Below, in pieces: positions 46,968 through 58,529 of a stretch of DNA of 64,000 bases (position 1 is its first letter; every line of letters starts with the position of its first letter). Below the pieces are notes generated by a model, which was given only the letters and a program-made list of their open reading frames with translations, did not search any database and was not told where the DNA came from. Origin of the DNA: Prauserella cavernicola (lineage in GTDB: Bacteria; Actinomycetota; Actinomycetes; Mycobacteriales; Pseudonocardiaceae). Made by a program: the position numbers and the translations under genes. Where the stretch lies: NCBI RefSeq assembly GCF_016595675.1, contig NZ_JAENJH010000003.1:558001-622000 (forward strand). Reading direction: 5' to 3'.

Positions 46968-47016
46968 CTCACAGGCGGGAATTTCCCCGTCACCGTGAAC
47001 GTCAGTCCTGTCATAA

Positions 47017-49106
<2,090 letters not shown>

Positions 49107-49112
49107 GAGCAG

Positions 49113-49118
49113 AACCTA
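49113..49118 (-). promoter_or_regulatory. -10 hexamer for leaderless nat
   Basis: TAGGTT on the minus strand, 6 bases before the GTG. Confidence 0.5.
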
Positions 49119-49368
49119 TCGGCTCCCGCGCCAGCCTCGCCGCAGCTTTTCACGCTGTGGGAGCGACGACGGCCTGTCGCCGGTGGCGCGGGAACACCGA
49201 GCAGGTGTCGCCGACATCGTCCGCTGCCGCTGTTCAGGGGCGTCCTACCCGCCAATCCGGCCGTGGACCGCGGTGGTGGCCGTCCGGACGAACCGGACAT
49301 GCGCGCGGCTCGTCCGGGTGAGGCGGATCTCAGGGTTTTCCACCGAGGTCGCCCACGCGAATCGGACG

Positions 49369-49374
49369 TAGCCT
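49369..49374 (+). promoter_or_regulatory. -10 hexamer for rhomboid-murI operon
   Basis: TAGCCT, 6 bases before the GTG at 49381. Confidence 0.48.
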
Positions 49375-49380
49375 GACAAG

Positions 49381-50055
49381 GTGAGCACGCAGCCGCAGCC
49401 CATGACTTCCGGACAGGGCACGCAGAAGAAGCCGGGCGCCCGCATCCTGCCGCCCAAGCCACTGGCGGCAGGCATCGTCGCGCTGTCGTTCACGGCGTTG
49501 CTGTATCTGGTCGAGCTGCTCGACGTGATACTGCCCGCCGACCTCGACGGTGGAGGGATCAGGGCGCGCTCGCTGTCCGGTCTCGACGGCGTCGCGTGGG
49601 CGCCGTTGCTGCACGACGGCTGGAGCCATCTGTTCGCCAACACGGTTCCGGTGCTCGTGTTCGCGTTCCTGGCGATGGCGGGCGGCATCGGGCAGTGGAT
49701 CGCCGTGACGGCCACGATCTGGATCGTCGGCGGGCTCGGGGTGTGGCTCACGGCTCCGCCGAACGTCGTCACGGTGGGCGCGTCGGGTCTCGCGTTCGGC
49801 TGGCTCGCGTTCCTGCTGGTGCGAGGTCTGTTCAACCGCAGTTTCGGGCAGTTGGCCGTCGCCGCGGTGCTGTTGTTCGTCTGGGGCGGGATGTTGTGGG
49901 GCGTGCTGCCCGGCAACCCGGGAATCTCCTGGCAGGGACACCTCTTCGGTGCACTCGGCGGTGTGCTGGCCGCGTGGGTCGTCGCCAAGTCCGACCGCTC
50001 CCGCGCGGGCAAGTCGAAGGGGACGCAGGGACCCACAGGTACTCTCGGCGTGTGA
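49381..50055 (+). CDS. Rhomboid family intramembrane serine protease
   Basis: 224 residues with about six helices. Catalytic Ser in [11 protein letters not shown] near residue 139 and catalytic His in [11 protein letters not shown] near residue 186; the preceding [11 protein letters not shown] supplies the conserved loop residues. Cleaves membrane proteins within the bilayer; substrate unknown. N-terminal cytoplasmic tail is polar (about 25 residues). Stop overlaps the murI GTG. Equivalent to Rv1337. Confidence 0.93.
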   Translation: MSTQPQPMTSGQGTQKKPGARILPPKPLAAGIVALSFTALLYLVELLDVILPADLDGGGIRARSLSGLDGVAWAPLLHDGWSHLFANTVPVLVFAFLAMAGGIGQWIAVTATIWIVGGLGVWLTAPPNVVTVGASGLAFGWLAFLLVRGLFNRSFGQLAVAAVLLFVWGGMLWGVLPGNPGISWQGHLFGALGGVLAAWVVAKSDRSRAGKSKGTQGPTGTLGV

Positions 50056-50843
50056 GTCACGCCGAGGCCCCGATCGGGATCTTCGATTCCGGCGTCGGCG
50101 GGTTGACCGTCGCTCGCGCCATCGCCGACCAGCTGCCCGGCGAGAGCCTGCGCTACCTCGGAGACACCCGCCACGCCCCGTACGGCCCACTGCCCATCGC
50201 CCGAGCGCGTGAACTCGCGCTGGCCGCGCTGGACGGGCTCGTCGCCGACGGCGTCAAGGCGCTGGTGATCGCGTGCAACACGGCGTCGGCCGCGTGCCTG
50301 CGTGACGCGCGCGAGCGCTACGACATCCCGGTGATCGAGGTCGTGCTGCCCGCGGTGCGCAGGGCGGCCGCGGCCACGCACACCGGGCACATCGGACTGA
50401 TCGGCACCGAGGGCACGGTGCGTTCGCGTGCCTACGACGACGCTTTCGCCGCGGCGAAGGGGATCCGGCTCTCGAGCGTGGCGTGCCCGCGTTTCGTCGA
50501 CTTCGTCGAGCGCGGCGTCACCTCGGGCAGGCAGGTGCTCGGCCTCGCTCAGGGCTACCTCGCGCCGCTGGCCAGGGCCGATGTGGACACGCTGATCCTC
50601 GGCTGCACGCACTACCCGCTGCTCACCGGCGTCCTGCAGATCGTGATGGGTCCCGACGTGACACTGGTGTCGAGTGCGGAGGAGACGGCGAAGGACGTCG
50701 TGCGCGTGCTCACCGAGCTGGATCTGCTCGCGGAGCACGAACAGCCTCGCCACGAGTTCATCGCGACGGGCCCCGCTGAGCCGTTCGCGAAGCTGGCCGC
50801 CCGGTTCATGGGGTTTCGGCCGGGAGTGCTCGCCGCCACGTGA
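50052..50843 (+). CDS. murI: Glutamate racemase
   Basis: 263 residues. Makes D-glutamate for peptidoglycan. Two-base catalytic cysteines in [12 protein letters not shown] and [27 protein letters not shown]-terminus. GTG start overlaps the rhomboid stop (GTGA). Equivalent to Rv1338. Confidence 0.95.
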   Translation: MSHAEAPIGIFDSGVGGLTVARAIADQLPGESLRYLGDTRHAPYGPLPIARARELALAALDGLVADGVKALVIACNTASAACLRDARERYDIPVIEVVLPAVRRAAAATHTGHIGLIGTEGTVRSRAYDDAFAAAKGIRLSSVACPRFVDFVERGVTSGRQVLGLAQGYLAPLARADVDTLILGCTHYPLLTGVLQIVMGPDVTLVSSAEETAKDVVRVLTELDLLAEHEQPRHEFIATGPAEPFAKLAARFMGFRPGVLAAT

Positions 50844-50883
50844 CCCTGGGCGTGCCGCGTCCCCGCGTGGCAGGGTGGCGGTC

Positions 50884-51654
50884 GTGCGACTGACCATCCT
50901 GGGCTGTTCCGGCAGCATCCCCGGCCCGGACGCGGCCGCCTCGGGCTACCTGGTGGAGGCCGAGGGCTTCGTGCTCGGGCTGGAGCTCGGCAACGGCACG
51001 CTCGCGCGGATGCAGACGGTGCGCGACCCGTTCGAGCTCGGCGCTCTGGTCCTGTCACACCTGCACCCCGATCACTGCGCGGACTTCAGCGCGCTCACCG
51101 TGCTGCGCCGCTACCACCCGGCGCCGCCCCACGACGTCACCGCGCAGCGGCTCGCGGTCTACGCCCCGGTGGAGGCGCCCGCGAGGCTGGCCAACGCCTA
51201 CGCCCCGCACGAACAGGAGCGCAGGAACACCGACCTCACCGACGTCTTCGACTTCCACCCCCTGTCCACCGCGCCGGTGCGCATCGGCCCGTTCGAGGTG
51301 ACGGCGTTGCCGGTGGAGCACCCGACCACGGCGTTCGGCCTGCGGATCTCCCACGGTGGCACCACCCTCGCCTACACGGGCGACACCGGGCCGTGCGAGG
51401 CGCTCGGCGCGCTGGCCGCCGACGCCGACGTGCTGCTGTCGGAGGCGTCGTGGACCGACTCGCCCGACCGGCCGGTGGGCCTGCACCTGTCCGGCAGGCA
51501 GGCGGGTCGGCTGGCCGCCGGTGCCGGGGCGACGCGGCTGTTGCTCACCCACGTCGCGCCGTGGAGCGATGCCGCCGCGATCCTCGCCGAGGCCCGCGAG
51601 GAGTTCGCGGGGCCGGCCGAGCTCGTCGAGCAGGGCGCGACCTACGACGTGTGA
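50884..51654 (+). CDS. Metallo-beta-lactamase-fold hydrolase, cAMP phosphodiesterase-like
   Basis: 256 residues from GTG 50884 (in-frame GTG 50875 possible). Opens LTILGCSGSIPGPDAAASGYL; metal motif LSHLHPDHCADFS (HxHxDH), then EHPTTAFGLRI, YTGDTGPC and LTHVAPW. Position and motifs match Rv1339, reported as an atypical cAMP phosphodiesterase; other phosphodiesters are possible. 3' end overlaps the convergent secreted-protein gene by 13 bases. Confidence 0.88.
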   Translation: MRLTILGCSGSIPGPDAAASGYLVEAEGFVLGLELGNGTLARMQTVRDPFELGALVLSHLHPDHCADFSALTVLRRYHPAPPHDVTAQRLAVYAPVEAPARLANAYAPHEQERRNTDLTDVFDFHPLSTAPVRIGPFEVTALPVEHPTTAFGLRISHGGTTLAYTGDTGPCEALGALAADADVLLSEASWTDSPDRPVGLHLSGRQAGRLAAGAGATRLLLTHVAPWSDAAAILAEAREEFAGPAELVEQGATYDV

Positions 51655-52478
51655 GCCCTGGCCGCCGCCAGGTAGTCCGGCGCCAGGTGGATCGCGTAGG
51701 CGTGCAGCAGCAGGAGGCCGCTGACCGGCCCGCCCGCGAGGTCGAACTCGGCGAGATCGAGCGCCAGGTCGGCTCCCTTGCGGGCTGGCACCGGGTTGGT
51801 CACGTCGGTGAACCAGTCGACGAACGTGAGCTGCACCGTCTCGCCGGGCCGCACGCCGGGGGAGACCACGTCGAGCAGGGCGGGGCGCGTGCGCAACGCC
51901 CACCGGTAGAACTCGGAGTAGGCGAAGAAGCGCTGCTCCACGGCCGACGGCGCGATGCCGTTCACCTGCTCGGCCACGAACACGCCGTGATCGGTCGCCG
52001 CCTGTTCGGCCTCGCTCCACGCGCGGTCGTGGGCCGACCTGCTCTCGAGCTCGCCGTCGCGCAGCCGCTGCAGGTAGCTCGCCCACGACAGCGAGCCGGG
52101 GTTGCCGAAGGTGTCGGTGCCGCGGCCGGAGGCGATCGCGATCCCGCGCTCGATGCCCTCGAGGATGCCGGCGTCGACGTAGGACACCCACGTGCCGGAG
52201 GCGCCCATCTCGTGCGCGGCGAAGAAGGCGATGATCCCCTCGATGTTGCCCCACCTGGGCGCGTGGCCTCCGACGATGTCCGCCGCGGGCCCCTCCGACA
52301 TCGCGCGCAGGAACTCCAGCCGATCGGGCATGGTCATGGCGTCGATCTCGGCGAGCGAACAGTCCAGTGTGGTCGCGCAGCCGAGCGGGTCACGGGACTG
52401 GGCGGAGGCCGAGGGAGCGGCCACGGACGTCAGCAGGGTCAGCACGAGGGCGACGGTGCCCACGACGGCGGCGCGCAT
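51642..52478 (-). CDS. Secreted protein of unknown function
   Basis: 278 residues from the ATG at 52478; an in-frame GTG at 52496 would add six. Signal peptide with [11 protein letters not shown] cleavage region, no lipobox. Mature part has one early Cys pair (CATTLDC) and then a long aromatic, acidic domain ([35 protein letters not shown]). The C-terminus is rich in hydrophobic Ala/Leu. No family recognised. Divergent from rph with 32 bases between the starts. Confidence 0.72.
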   Translation of the reverse strand: MRAAVVGTVALVLTLLTSVAAPSASAQSRDPLGCATTLDCSLAEIDAMTMPDRLEFLRAMSEGPAADIVGGHAPRWGNIEGIIAFFAAHEMGASGTWVSYVDAGILEGIERGIAIASGRGTDTFGNPGSLSWASYLQRLRDGELESRSAHDRAWSEAEQAATDHGVFVAEQVNGIAPSAVEQRFFAYSEFYRWALRTRPALLDVVSPGVRPGETVQLTFVDWFTDVTNPVPARKGADLALDLAEFDLAGGPVSGLLLLHAYAIHLAPDYLAAARAHTS

Positions 52479-52496
52479 GCGACGGCACGTTAGCAC

Positions 52497-52502
52497 TAGG
52501 CT
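52497..52502 (+). promoter_or_regulatory. -10 hexamer for leaderless rph
   Basis: TAGGCT, 8 bases before the GTG at 52511. Confidence 0.5.
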
Positions 52503-52510
52503 CTGCCCTC

Positions 52511-53290
52511 GTGGTGCGAAAAGACGGCAGGAACGACGACCAGCTCCGCGAGGTTCGGATCACCCGCGGTTTCCAGCAGTGGCCGGCAGGCTCGGTGCTC
52601 ATCGAGTTCGGCGGCACCAGGGTGCTGTGCGCGGCCAGCGTCACCGAGGGTGTGCCGCGATGGCGGGCGGGCTCGGGTCTCGGCTGGGTCACCGCCGAGT
52701 ACTCGATGCTGCCCTCAGCGACGCACACGCGCAGTGACCGCGAGTCCGTCAAGGGGCGGGTCGGCGGCCGCACCCACGAGATCAGCAGGCTCGTCGGCCG
52801 CTCGCTGCGTTCGTGCATCGACCTCTCGGCGCTGGGTGAGAACACGATCCAGCTCGACTGCGACGTGATCCAGGCCGACGGGGGCACCCGCACGGCCGCC
52901 ATCACAGGCGCCTACGTGGCGCTGGCCGACGCCATCACCTGGCTCGGCGCGGCCGGCAGGCTCGCCGACCCCAAGCCGCTGTCGGCCGCCGTGTCGGCCG
53001 TGAGCGTCGGCGTGGTCGACGGCAGGGTGCGCCTCGACCTGCCCTACGAGGAGGACTCGCGCGCCGAGGTGGACATGAACGTCGTGGCCACCGACGTGGG
53101 CACGCTCATCGAGGTGCAGGGCACCGGTGAGGGGGCTACGTTCACACGGTCCACTCTGGACAAGATGATGGACCTCGCCCTCGGCGGTTGCGCCGAGCTG
53201 GCGCGCAAGCAGGCCGAGGCCCTCGCGGCGCCGTACCCGGGTGAACTGCCCGAGCCCACGCCCGGCAAGAAATCGAAGGGCTCCAAGTGA
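52511..53290 (+). CDS. rph: Ribonuclease PH
   Basis: 259 residues. Phosphorolytic 3'-5' exoribonuclease that trims tRNA 3' ends. Motifs: [35 protein letters not shown], and [19 protein letters not shown] with catalytic acids; [19 protein letters not shown] 52511 (or 52514) start; leaderless spacing supports 52511. Overlaps rdgB by four bases. Confidence 0.96.
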   Translation: MVRKDGRNDDQLREVRITRGFQQWPAGSVLIEFGGTRVLCAASVTEGVPRWRAGSGLGWVTAEYSMLPSATHTRSDRESVKGRVGGRTHEISRLVGRSLRSCIDLSALGENTIQLDCDVIQADGGTRTAAITGAYVALADAITWLGAAGRLADPKPLSAAVSAVSVGVVDGRVRLDLPYEEDSRAEVDMNVVATDVGTLIEVQGTGEGATFTRSTLDKMMDLALGGCAELARKQAEALAAPYPGELPEPTPGKKSKGSK

Positions 53291-53898
53291 GCACGAGGCT
53301 CCTGCTCGCGACGCGCAACGGCAAGAAACTGGAGGAGCTCCGCCGGATTCTGCTCAAACGCGGACTCGGGGAGATCGAGGTGCTCGGCCTGTCCGATGTG
53401 GACGAGTTCCCCGAGGCGCCGGAGACGGCGGCGACGTTCGAGGAGAACGCGCTGGCCAAGGCTCACGACGCGGCCATGGCCACCGGCCTGCCCGCGGTGG
53501 CCGACGACTCCGGCCTCTCGGTCGACGCGCTGAACGGGATGCCCGGCGTGCTGTCGGCCCGCTGGGCGGGCGAGCACGGCGCCGACGAGGCGAACCTGCG
53601 GCTGGTGCTCGCGCAGCTGCGCGACACCCCCGACGAGCGCAGGGGCGCCGCGTTCGTGTGCGCCGCCGCGCTCGTGGTACCCGACCGCGAGGAGGCGGTG
53701 GTGCGCGGCGAGTGGCGCGGCACGATCATCCGCGAACCCCGTGGCGCCAACGGTTTCGGCTACGACCCGATCTTCGTGCCCGAGGGCGAGCAGCGGACGT
53801 CGGCGGAGCTGGCCCCGGCGGAGAAGGACTCCACCTCCCACCGGGGCCGCGCACTGCGCGCGCTACTGCCGCACGTGCGGAACCTGACTCAGGTCTGA
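53287..53898 (+). CDS. rdgB: dITP/XTP (non-canonical purine NTP) pyrophosphatase
   Basis: 203 residues, HAM1/Maf-like fold. Removes dITP, ITP and XTP from the nucleotide pool. Motifs: [54 protein letters not shown] and SHRGRAL. GTG overlaps the rph stop (GTGA). Equivalent to Rv1341. Confidence 0.96.
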   Translation: MSTRLLLATRNGKKLEELRRILLKRGLGEIEVLGLSDVDEFPEAPETAATFEENALAKAHDAAMATGLPAVADDSGLSVDALNGMPGVLSARWAGEHGADEANLRLVLAQLRDTPDERRGAAFVCAAALVVPDREEAVVRGEWRGTIIREPRGANGFGYDPIFVPEGEQRTSAELAPAEKDSTSHRGRALRALLPHVRNLTQV

Positions 53899-53912
53899 GC
53901 CCGCGCGCCGGG

Positions 53913-54392
53913 TCACGAAGCCAGGTTCAGGTCCCTCATGAGCTTGGCGACGTGGCCCGTCGCGCGCACGTTGTAGAGCGCCTTGACGATCGTGCCCTCG
54001 GGGTCGATGACGAACGTCGAGCGGATGACTCCCTGCACGACGCGGCCGTAGTTCTTCTTCTCCCCGAACGCGCCCCACTCGGTGAGCACCGTCTTCTCGG
54101 GGTCCGACAGCAGCGGGAAGGTCAGCTCCTCATTGCCCACGAACGTGGCGAGCTTCTCCTGCTTGTCGGGGGAGACGCCGAGCACCTGGTAACCGGCGTC
54201 GTTCAGCTCGGCGAGGTTGTCCCTGAAGTCGCACGCCTGCTTGGTGCACCCCGGGGTGCTCGCGGCGGGGTAGAAGTACACGACGACCGACCTGCCCCGG
54301 AAGTCCGACAGCGAGACCTTGTTGCCCTCGCTGTCGGGGAGGGTGAAGTCAGGTGCCTGGTCGCCGGTGGCAAGCCGCTTCTGCTCGGTCAT
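53913..54392 (-). CDS. bcp: Thioredoxin-dependent peroxiredoxin, Bcp/PrxQ type
   Basis: 159 residues from the ATG at 54392; 6 bases after TACGCT, which fixes this start over a longer frame. Peroxidatic Cys49 (STPGCTKQ) and resolving Cys54 (QACDF) five residues apart, the PrxQ arrangement; GDQAPDFTLPDSEG start. Reduces peroxides with thioredoxin. Convergent with rdgB. Confidence 0.93.
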   Translation of the reverse strand: MTEQKRLATGDQAPDFTLPDSEGNKVSLSDFRGRSVVVYFYPAASTPGCTKQACDFRDNLAELNDAGYQVLGVSPDKQEKLATFVGNEELTFPLLSDPEKTVLTEWGAFGEKKNYGRVVQGVIRSTFVIDPEGTIVKALYNVRATGHVAKLMRDLNLAS

Positions 54393-54398
54393 GGCGAA

Positions 54399-54404
54399 AG
54401 CGTA
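54399..54404 (-). promoter_or_regulatory. -10 hexamer for leaderless bcp
   Basis: TACGCT on the minus strand, 6 bases before the ATG. Confidence 0.48.
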
Positions 54405-54422
54405 TCCGGCGAGGCGGCTCAC

Positions 54423-54959
54423 CTACACGGAGCCGCCGTACACGGCCCTGGTCGGTGTGGAGGTGTCGGGCCGCACGTTCAGGTGCACCGTCGAGGGCTG
54501 GTCGGGCACGACGAACGCGATCTGCAGCCGCACGATCTCGCCGGGCGGGATGTCGCGGTCGGCGTCGGCGATTCCGGTGTAACCCTGCGTCGGGTCCACC
54601 ACCTGCTTGGTGGGCCGCTCGCTCGCGAGTGCGCTGACCGACAGGCTGGAGAGCCGGTAGGGCTGGCCGGTCTCGTTGTAGACCACGACCCCGAACGCGG
54701 CGGCGCGCCCGGCCCTGGGATAGGCCGAGTCGCTCGGCCGGAAGATTTTCGGCCCGGACACCGTCACCACGAGACCGGACTCGAAGCGGAAGTCGGTGCC
54801 GAAGCCGACGACGGACCGGTCGGCGTCCGACGCGTCCCTGCGCTCGATCACGGGCGCTGCGGAGGTGACCGGGTCCGAGTCGTGCCCCGCCGCGGGCGCG
54901 GCGCAGGAGGTTGCCACGAACAGTGCGCACAGGGCCAGCACGGGCCTCGGCTTTCGCAC
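54423..54959 (-). CDS. Small lipoprotein with a DUF4352-like beta domain
   Basis: 178 residues from GTG 54959, chosen because AGGAGGAG lies 8 bases upstream; TTG 54995 is an in-frame alternative. Lipobox FVATSC (Cys19). The mature chain contains FESGLVVTVSGPKIF, AFGVVVYNETGQPYRLS and PGEIVRLQIAFVVPD, the pattern of immunoglobulin-like DUF4352 domains in secreted Gram-positive proteins. Function unknown. Confidence 0.78.
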   Translation of the reverse strand: MRKPRPVLALCALFVATSCAAPAAGHDSDPVTSAAPVIERRDASDADRSVVGFGTDFRFESGLVVTVSGPKIFRPSDSAYPRAGRAAAFGVVVYNETGQPYRLSSLSVSALASERPTKQVVDPTQGYTGIADADRDIPPGEIVRLQIAFVVPDQPSTVHLNVRPDTSTPTRAVYGGSV

Positions 54960-55159
54960 GACTGCCGCTCCTCCTGCTCCGATCGCGGTGGGCAATTACT
55001 CCGTTCGGCGGCGGTAGAACGCCGCCCAGATCCACTCTGACGATGAGCCGGGCCTGCTGCCACTGGGATCGCGGGGTTGAGGCGGAGCTGGTGTAAGGCC
55101 GTGTCCTGGCCGTGACCGATGCTGCACCGCCAGTGAGCGCGATCACGCTCAGCGCGGCC

Positions 55160-55342
55160 TCAGGCGGCCAGGGCGAAGAAGAGGATGAACATCGCGAGCC
55201 CGGCGAGCCAGGCCACCATCAGCCAGCCCCAGTCCCGCCACGGGTCGACGACGCGGTTGTCCTCGCCGGGGACGTAGACGCCGCGCATTTCGAACCAGTC
55301 GGCCCAGCGGCCGGGCCAGCGCAACGGGTTGCGCTCCGACAT
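55160..55342 (-). CDS. Small C-terminally anchored membrane protein
   Basis: 60 residues from ATG 55342, with GGAGG 7 bases upstream. Soluble N-terminus with many Trp (RWPGRWADWFEMRG, DPWRDWGW), then one hydrophobic helix (residues 40-59) ending the protein. Function unknown. Preceded by a good promoter (TTGACA/TATACG). Confidence 0.68.
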   Translation of the reverse strand: MSERNPLRWPGRWADWFEMRGVYVPGEDNRVVDPWRDWGWLMVAWLAGLAMFILFFALAA

Positions 55343-55391
55343 CCAGCCACCTCCGCCCGCGCTCGCGTCCCGTGTCCCGGGCGCTACTCCA

Positions 55392-55419
55392 CGTATATCG
55401 TGCCTGACGAGACTGTCAA
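55392..55419 (-). promoter_or_regulatory. Promoter of the 60-residue membrane protein gene
   Basis: Minus-strand TTGACA (55414-55419), 16-base spacer, TATACG (55392-55397). Confidence 0.45.
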
Positions 55420-55441
55420 GGCGACATATCAATCGGACATT

Positions 55442-55460
55442 CATCGTTCACCGGACGATG
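55442..55460. promoter_or_regulatory. Operator candidate for the branched-chain binding-protein gene
   Basis: CATCGT (55442-55447) and ACGATG (55455-55460), perfect 6-base arms 7 bases apart, overlapping the -35 of the plus-strand promoter. Confidence 0.4.
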
Positions 55461-55476
55461 CGCGGGGTTCTAGGCT
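55447..55476 (+). promoter_or_regulatory. Promoter of the binding-protein gene
   Basis: TTCACC (55447-55452), 18-base spacer, TAGGCT (55471-55476), about 120 bases before the ATG at 55603. Confidence 0.45.
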
Positions 55477-55602
55477 TTTCTCGCTTCGCACTACGAGTCC
55501 GTATGACAACCAGGGCGGGACTGGCCCCGTCCTCCGGGCAGCCCTGCCCGGTTGGTGTCGCCGGTCTGCCGCCCATCATTCTCGGATGACGGGAGCTCCA
55601 GT

Positions 55603-56865
55603 ATGCGAACGTCGATCTTGTGGCGGGCCGCCGTCTGTCTCAGCGTGACGGCCTTGGTGGCGACCGCCTGCAGCAGCGGCGACGGCGACGGCGGGGAGGG
55701 CGGCGGAGACGGAGGCGGGGGCACTCTCAAACTCGGCTACGTCCTCCCGGAGACGGGGCAGCTCGCCTACCTCGGGCCGCCGCAGATCCAGGCGGCCAAA
55801 TTCGCGGTCAGCAACATCAACAAGGCCGGTGGGGTGCTCGGGCAGGACATCCCCGAGCTCACCGGCTCCGACGAGGGCGGCCAGGAGGCCGTGGCGGTGC
55901 AGTCGGCCGACCGGGTGCTCTCGGCGGACGTGGACGCGGTCATCGGGGCGGCGGCGTCGGGTATGTCGCTGGCCATCGTCGACAACATCACCGGTTCCGG
56001 TGTGGTCCAGTGCTCGGGCTCCAACACGGCGCCCACGTTCACCGACTACGAGGACGGTGGTTTCTACTTCCGCACGGCGCCGAGCGACTCACTCCAGGGG
56101 CCGGTGCTGTCCAAGGTGATCAGGGAGGACGGACACAACCGTGTCGCCATGATCGCCCGCGCCGACGACTACGGGCGAGGGCTGATGCAGTCCACGAAGC
56201 AGGAGCTGGAGTCCGCGGGAGCGCGGGTGGTGCTCGACGAGACCTACGATCCCGAGGCCACCAACTTCCAGCAGCTCGTGCAGCAGGTCCGCAACTCCAA
56301 CCCCGACGCGGTCGCCGTGATCGCGTTCGAGGAGGGCACGCAGATCCTGCAGTCCATGATCGAGTCGGGCGTCGGCCCGAGGCAGGTCGGGGTCTACGGT
56401 GCGGACGGTCTGCGCAGCGAAGAGCTGGCCACCCTGGTGTCGCCGGACGACCCCGCGGTGATCAACGGGATGAAGGGCACGGCGCCCGCGTCGGCGGAGA
56501 ACCAGCAGTTCGTGTCGCAGCTCAAGCAGTTCGCGCCCGATCTGACGGAGCTGCAGTTCGCGCCTCAGGTGTACGACTGCGTGAACACCATCGCGCTGGC
56601 CGCCGAGCAGGCGAACTCCACCGATCCCGCCGACTTCGCGCCCGAGATGAACGGCGTGACCAAGGACGGCGAGAAGTGCACGTCGTTCCAGCAGTGCAAG
56701 AACCTGATCGACCAGGGTTCGAACATCGACTACGACGGCGTGAGCGGGCCCCTCGACTTCATCGAACAGGGTGAACCGGGGCAGGCGACGATCGAGGTCT
56801 ACACCTACGACCAGACCGGAACGCTGAAAACCGTGCGCACCGAGGTGAGCAAGGGCTCGGGCTGA
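55603..56865 (+). CDS. Branched-chain amino-acid-type ABC transporter substrate-binding lipoprotein
   Basis: 420 residues from ATG 55603 (GGAG 7 bases upstream). Lipobox LVATAC (Cys23), then a Gly/Asp linker and a type I periplasmic-binding fold starting LKLGYVLPETGQLAYLGP. GAAASGMSLAIVDN and RVAMIARADDYGRG are typical of LivK/amide-binding proteins. Convergent with the transporter operon that follows, separated by the hairpin at 56881-56935. Ligand could be branched-chain amino acids, amides or urea-like compounds. Confidence 0.87.
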   Translation: MRTSILWRAAVCLSVTALVATACSSGDGDGGEGGGDGGGGTLKLGYVLPETGQLAYLGPPQIQAAKFAVSNINKAGGVLGQDIPELTGSDEGGQEAVAVQSADRVLSADVDAVIGAAASGMSLAIVDNITGSGVVQCSGSNTAPTFTDYEDGGFYFRTAPSDSLQGPVLSKVIREDGHNRVAMIARADDYGRGLMQSTKQELESAGARVVLDETYDPEATNFQQLVQQVRNSNPDAVAVIAFEEGTQILQSMIESGVGPRQVGVYGADGLRSEELATLVSPDDPAVINGMKGTAPASAENQQFVSQLKQFAPDLTELQFAPQVYDCVNTIALAAEQANSTDPADFAPEMNGVTKDGEKCTSFQQCKNLIDQGSNIDYDGVSGPLDFIEQGEPGQATIEVYTYDQTGTLKTVRTEVSKGSG

Positions 56866-56880
56866 CGCGCACTCCCCACA

Positions 56881-56935
56881 TGCGGTGAAGGGCACCTTTA
56901 CTGCGTTCAACGCGGTAAAGGTGCCCTTCACCGCA
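56881..56935. terminator. 25-bp hairpin, bidirectional terminator and second copy of the dispersed repeat
   Basis: Arms 56881-56905 and 56911-56935 around the loop TTCAA, one G-T wobble in 25 pairs. Shares the core GGTGAAGGGCACCTTTAC with the element at 22763-22815, and again sits between convergent genes. Confidence 0.75.
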
Positions 56936-56956
56936 GTCGGCTCAGCGGGCGCGGGC

Positions 56957-57697
56957 TCAGCGGGCGCGGGCCAGGGTGCCCAGGTAAAGCTCGATCACCT
57001 TGTCGTCGTGCAGGAGTTCTGTGCCCGTGCCCGTGTAGGCGTTGCCGCCCTGGTCGAGCACGTAGCCGCGGTGGCAGATCTGCAGGCACCGGCGCGCGTT
57101 CTGTTCCACCATCAGGATCGCCACGCCCGAGGCGTTGATCTCCTTGACGCGCTCGAACACCTGGTCCTGGAAGCGCGGGGACAGCCCGGCCGAGGGCTCG
57201 TCGAGCAACAGCACCTCGGGCTCCATCATCAGCGCCCGCCCCATGCCGAGCATCTGCCGTTCCCCGCCCGACATCGAGTTGGCCTTCTGGGCCCTGCGCT
57301 GTGCCAGCACCGGGAACAGTTCCTCCACCGTCGCCACCCGGCGCGAGAACTCCTTGGGCCGCAGGTACGTGCCCATCCGCAGGTTCTCCTCGACGGTCAG
57401 CGTCGGGAACACGTTCTGCCGCTGCGGCACGTAGCCGATGCCGCGCGAGACCAGCGTGTGCGCGGGCAGGTTGGTGACGTCCTTGCCCTTGAACGTCACC
57501 ATTCCCGACCGGATGCGCAGCAGCCCGAAGATGGCCTTCACCAGCGTCGACTTGCCGGCCCCATTGGGTCCGATCACGCCGACCAGCTCGCGGGGCCCGA
57601 GCAGCAGCCCGCAGCCGCACAGCACGTCGACCCCGGGCACGTATCCCGCGAACACCCGCTCGGCCACCAGCAACGCCTGTTCGTCCTGCTCACTCAT
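56957..57697 (-). CDS. livF: Branched-chain amino-acid-type ABC transporter ATPase LivF
   Basis: 246 residues. Walker A GPNGAGKSTLVKAIFG near residue 43, signature MSGGERQMLGMGRALM, Walker B VLLLDEPSAGLSP, switch VEQNARR (His replaced by Asn, usual in LivF). Last gene of livH-livM-livG-livF; ATG overlaps the livG stop by 8 bases. Confidence 0.93.
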   Translation of the reverse strand: MSEQDEQALLVAERVFAGYVPGVDVLCGCGLLLGPRELVGVIGPNGAGKSTLVKAIFGLLRIRSGMVTFKGKDVTNLPAHTLVSRGIGYVPQRQNVFPTLTVEENLRMGTYLRPKEFSRRVATVEELFPVLAQRRAQKANSMSGGERQMLGMGRALMMEPEVLLLDEPSAGLSPRFQDQVFERVKEINASGVAILMVEQNARRCLQICHRGYVLDQGGNAYTGTGTELLHDDKVIELYLGTLARAR

Positions 57698-58529
57698 GGT
57701 CGGGCTCCGTTCCCGGTTCGTCGTGCTGCTTTCCCAGGTAGGCGTCGATCACGGCCGGGTTTTTCGCGACGGCGTGCGGCGGCCCCTCCGCCACCACCTC
57801 GCCCTCGGCCATGCACACCACCCAGTCGCTGATGCCCATCACCACGTCCATGTCGTGCTCGACGAAGCACACGGTCATGCCCTCGTCGCGCAGATCGGTG
57901 ATGTGCGAGAGCAGCGACTGCGTCAGCGCTGGGTTCACGCCCGCCATCGGCTCGTCGAGCATCACCATCGTCGGCCGCACCATCAGTGCCCTCGCCATCT
58001 CGAGCAGCTTGCGCTGGCCGCCGGAGAGCGTTCCCGCGTACTCGTCGCGCATGCGCGAAAGGCGGAACCGGTCGAGCAGCTCGTCGGCGCGCCGCTTGAT
58101 CTCGCGTTCCTGCCGCAGCCACACCGGCGGCAGCAGCGCGAGGCCGAGCCGCTCACCGCGTTGTCCGTTGGCGGCGAGCAGCATGTTCTCCAGCACCGAG
58201 AGCCTGCTGAGCGTCTTGGTGAGCTGGAACGTGCGCACGAGTCCCCTGCGGGCGACGCGGTGGGCGGAGCGGCCCGTCACCGGCGCGCCGTCGAAGGTCC
58301 AGCTGCCGGAGTCGGCGCGGTCGAAGCCGCTCACGACGTTGAACAGCGTGCTCTTGCCGGCACCGTTGGGGCCGATCAGCGCGGTGATCGCGCCGCGCTC
58401 GATCTCCAGGTGCTCGACGTGCACGGCGACGAGCCCGCCGAAAGCCCTGGTGACGCCGTCGACGACGAGGAGCGGGTCGGGCTTGGCCACCCCTGGTTCG
58501 AAGCTGAGTTTCGCGAGTTCAGCGCGCAT
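57690..58529 (-). CDS. livG: Branched-chain amino-acid-type ABC transporter ATPase LivG
   Basis: 279 residues. Walker A GPNGAGKSTLFNVVSGF, signature LSGGQRKLLEMARALM, Walker B MVMLDEPMAGVNP, switch CFVEHDMD. The C-terminal extension HAVAKNPAVIDAYLG is typical of LivG. ATG overlaps livM's end by 11 bases. Confidence 0.93.
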   Translation of the reverse strand: MRAELAKLSFEPGVAKPDPLLVVDGVTRAFGGLVAVHVEHLEIERGAITALIGPNGAGKSTLFNVVSGFDRADSGSWTFDGAPVTGRSAHRVARRGLVRTFQLTKTLSRLSVLENMLLAANGQRGERLGLALLPPVWLRQEREIKRRADELLDRFRLSRMRDEYAGTLSGGQRKLLEMARALMVRPTMVMLDEPMAGVNPALTQSLLSHITDLRDEGMTVCFVEHDMDVVMGISDWVVCMAEGEVVAEGPPHAVAKNPAVIDAYLGKQHDEPGTEPDHE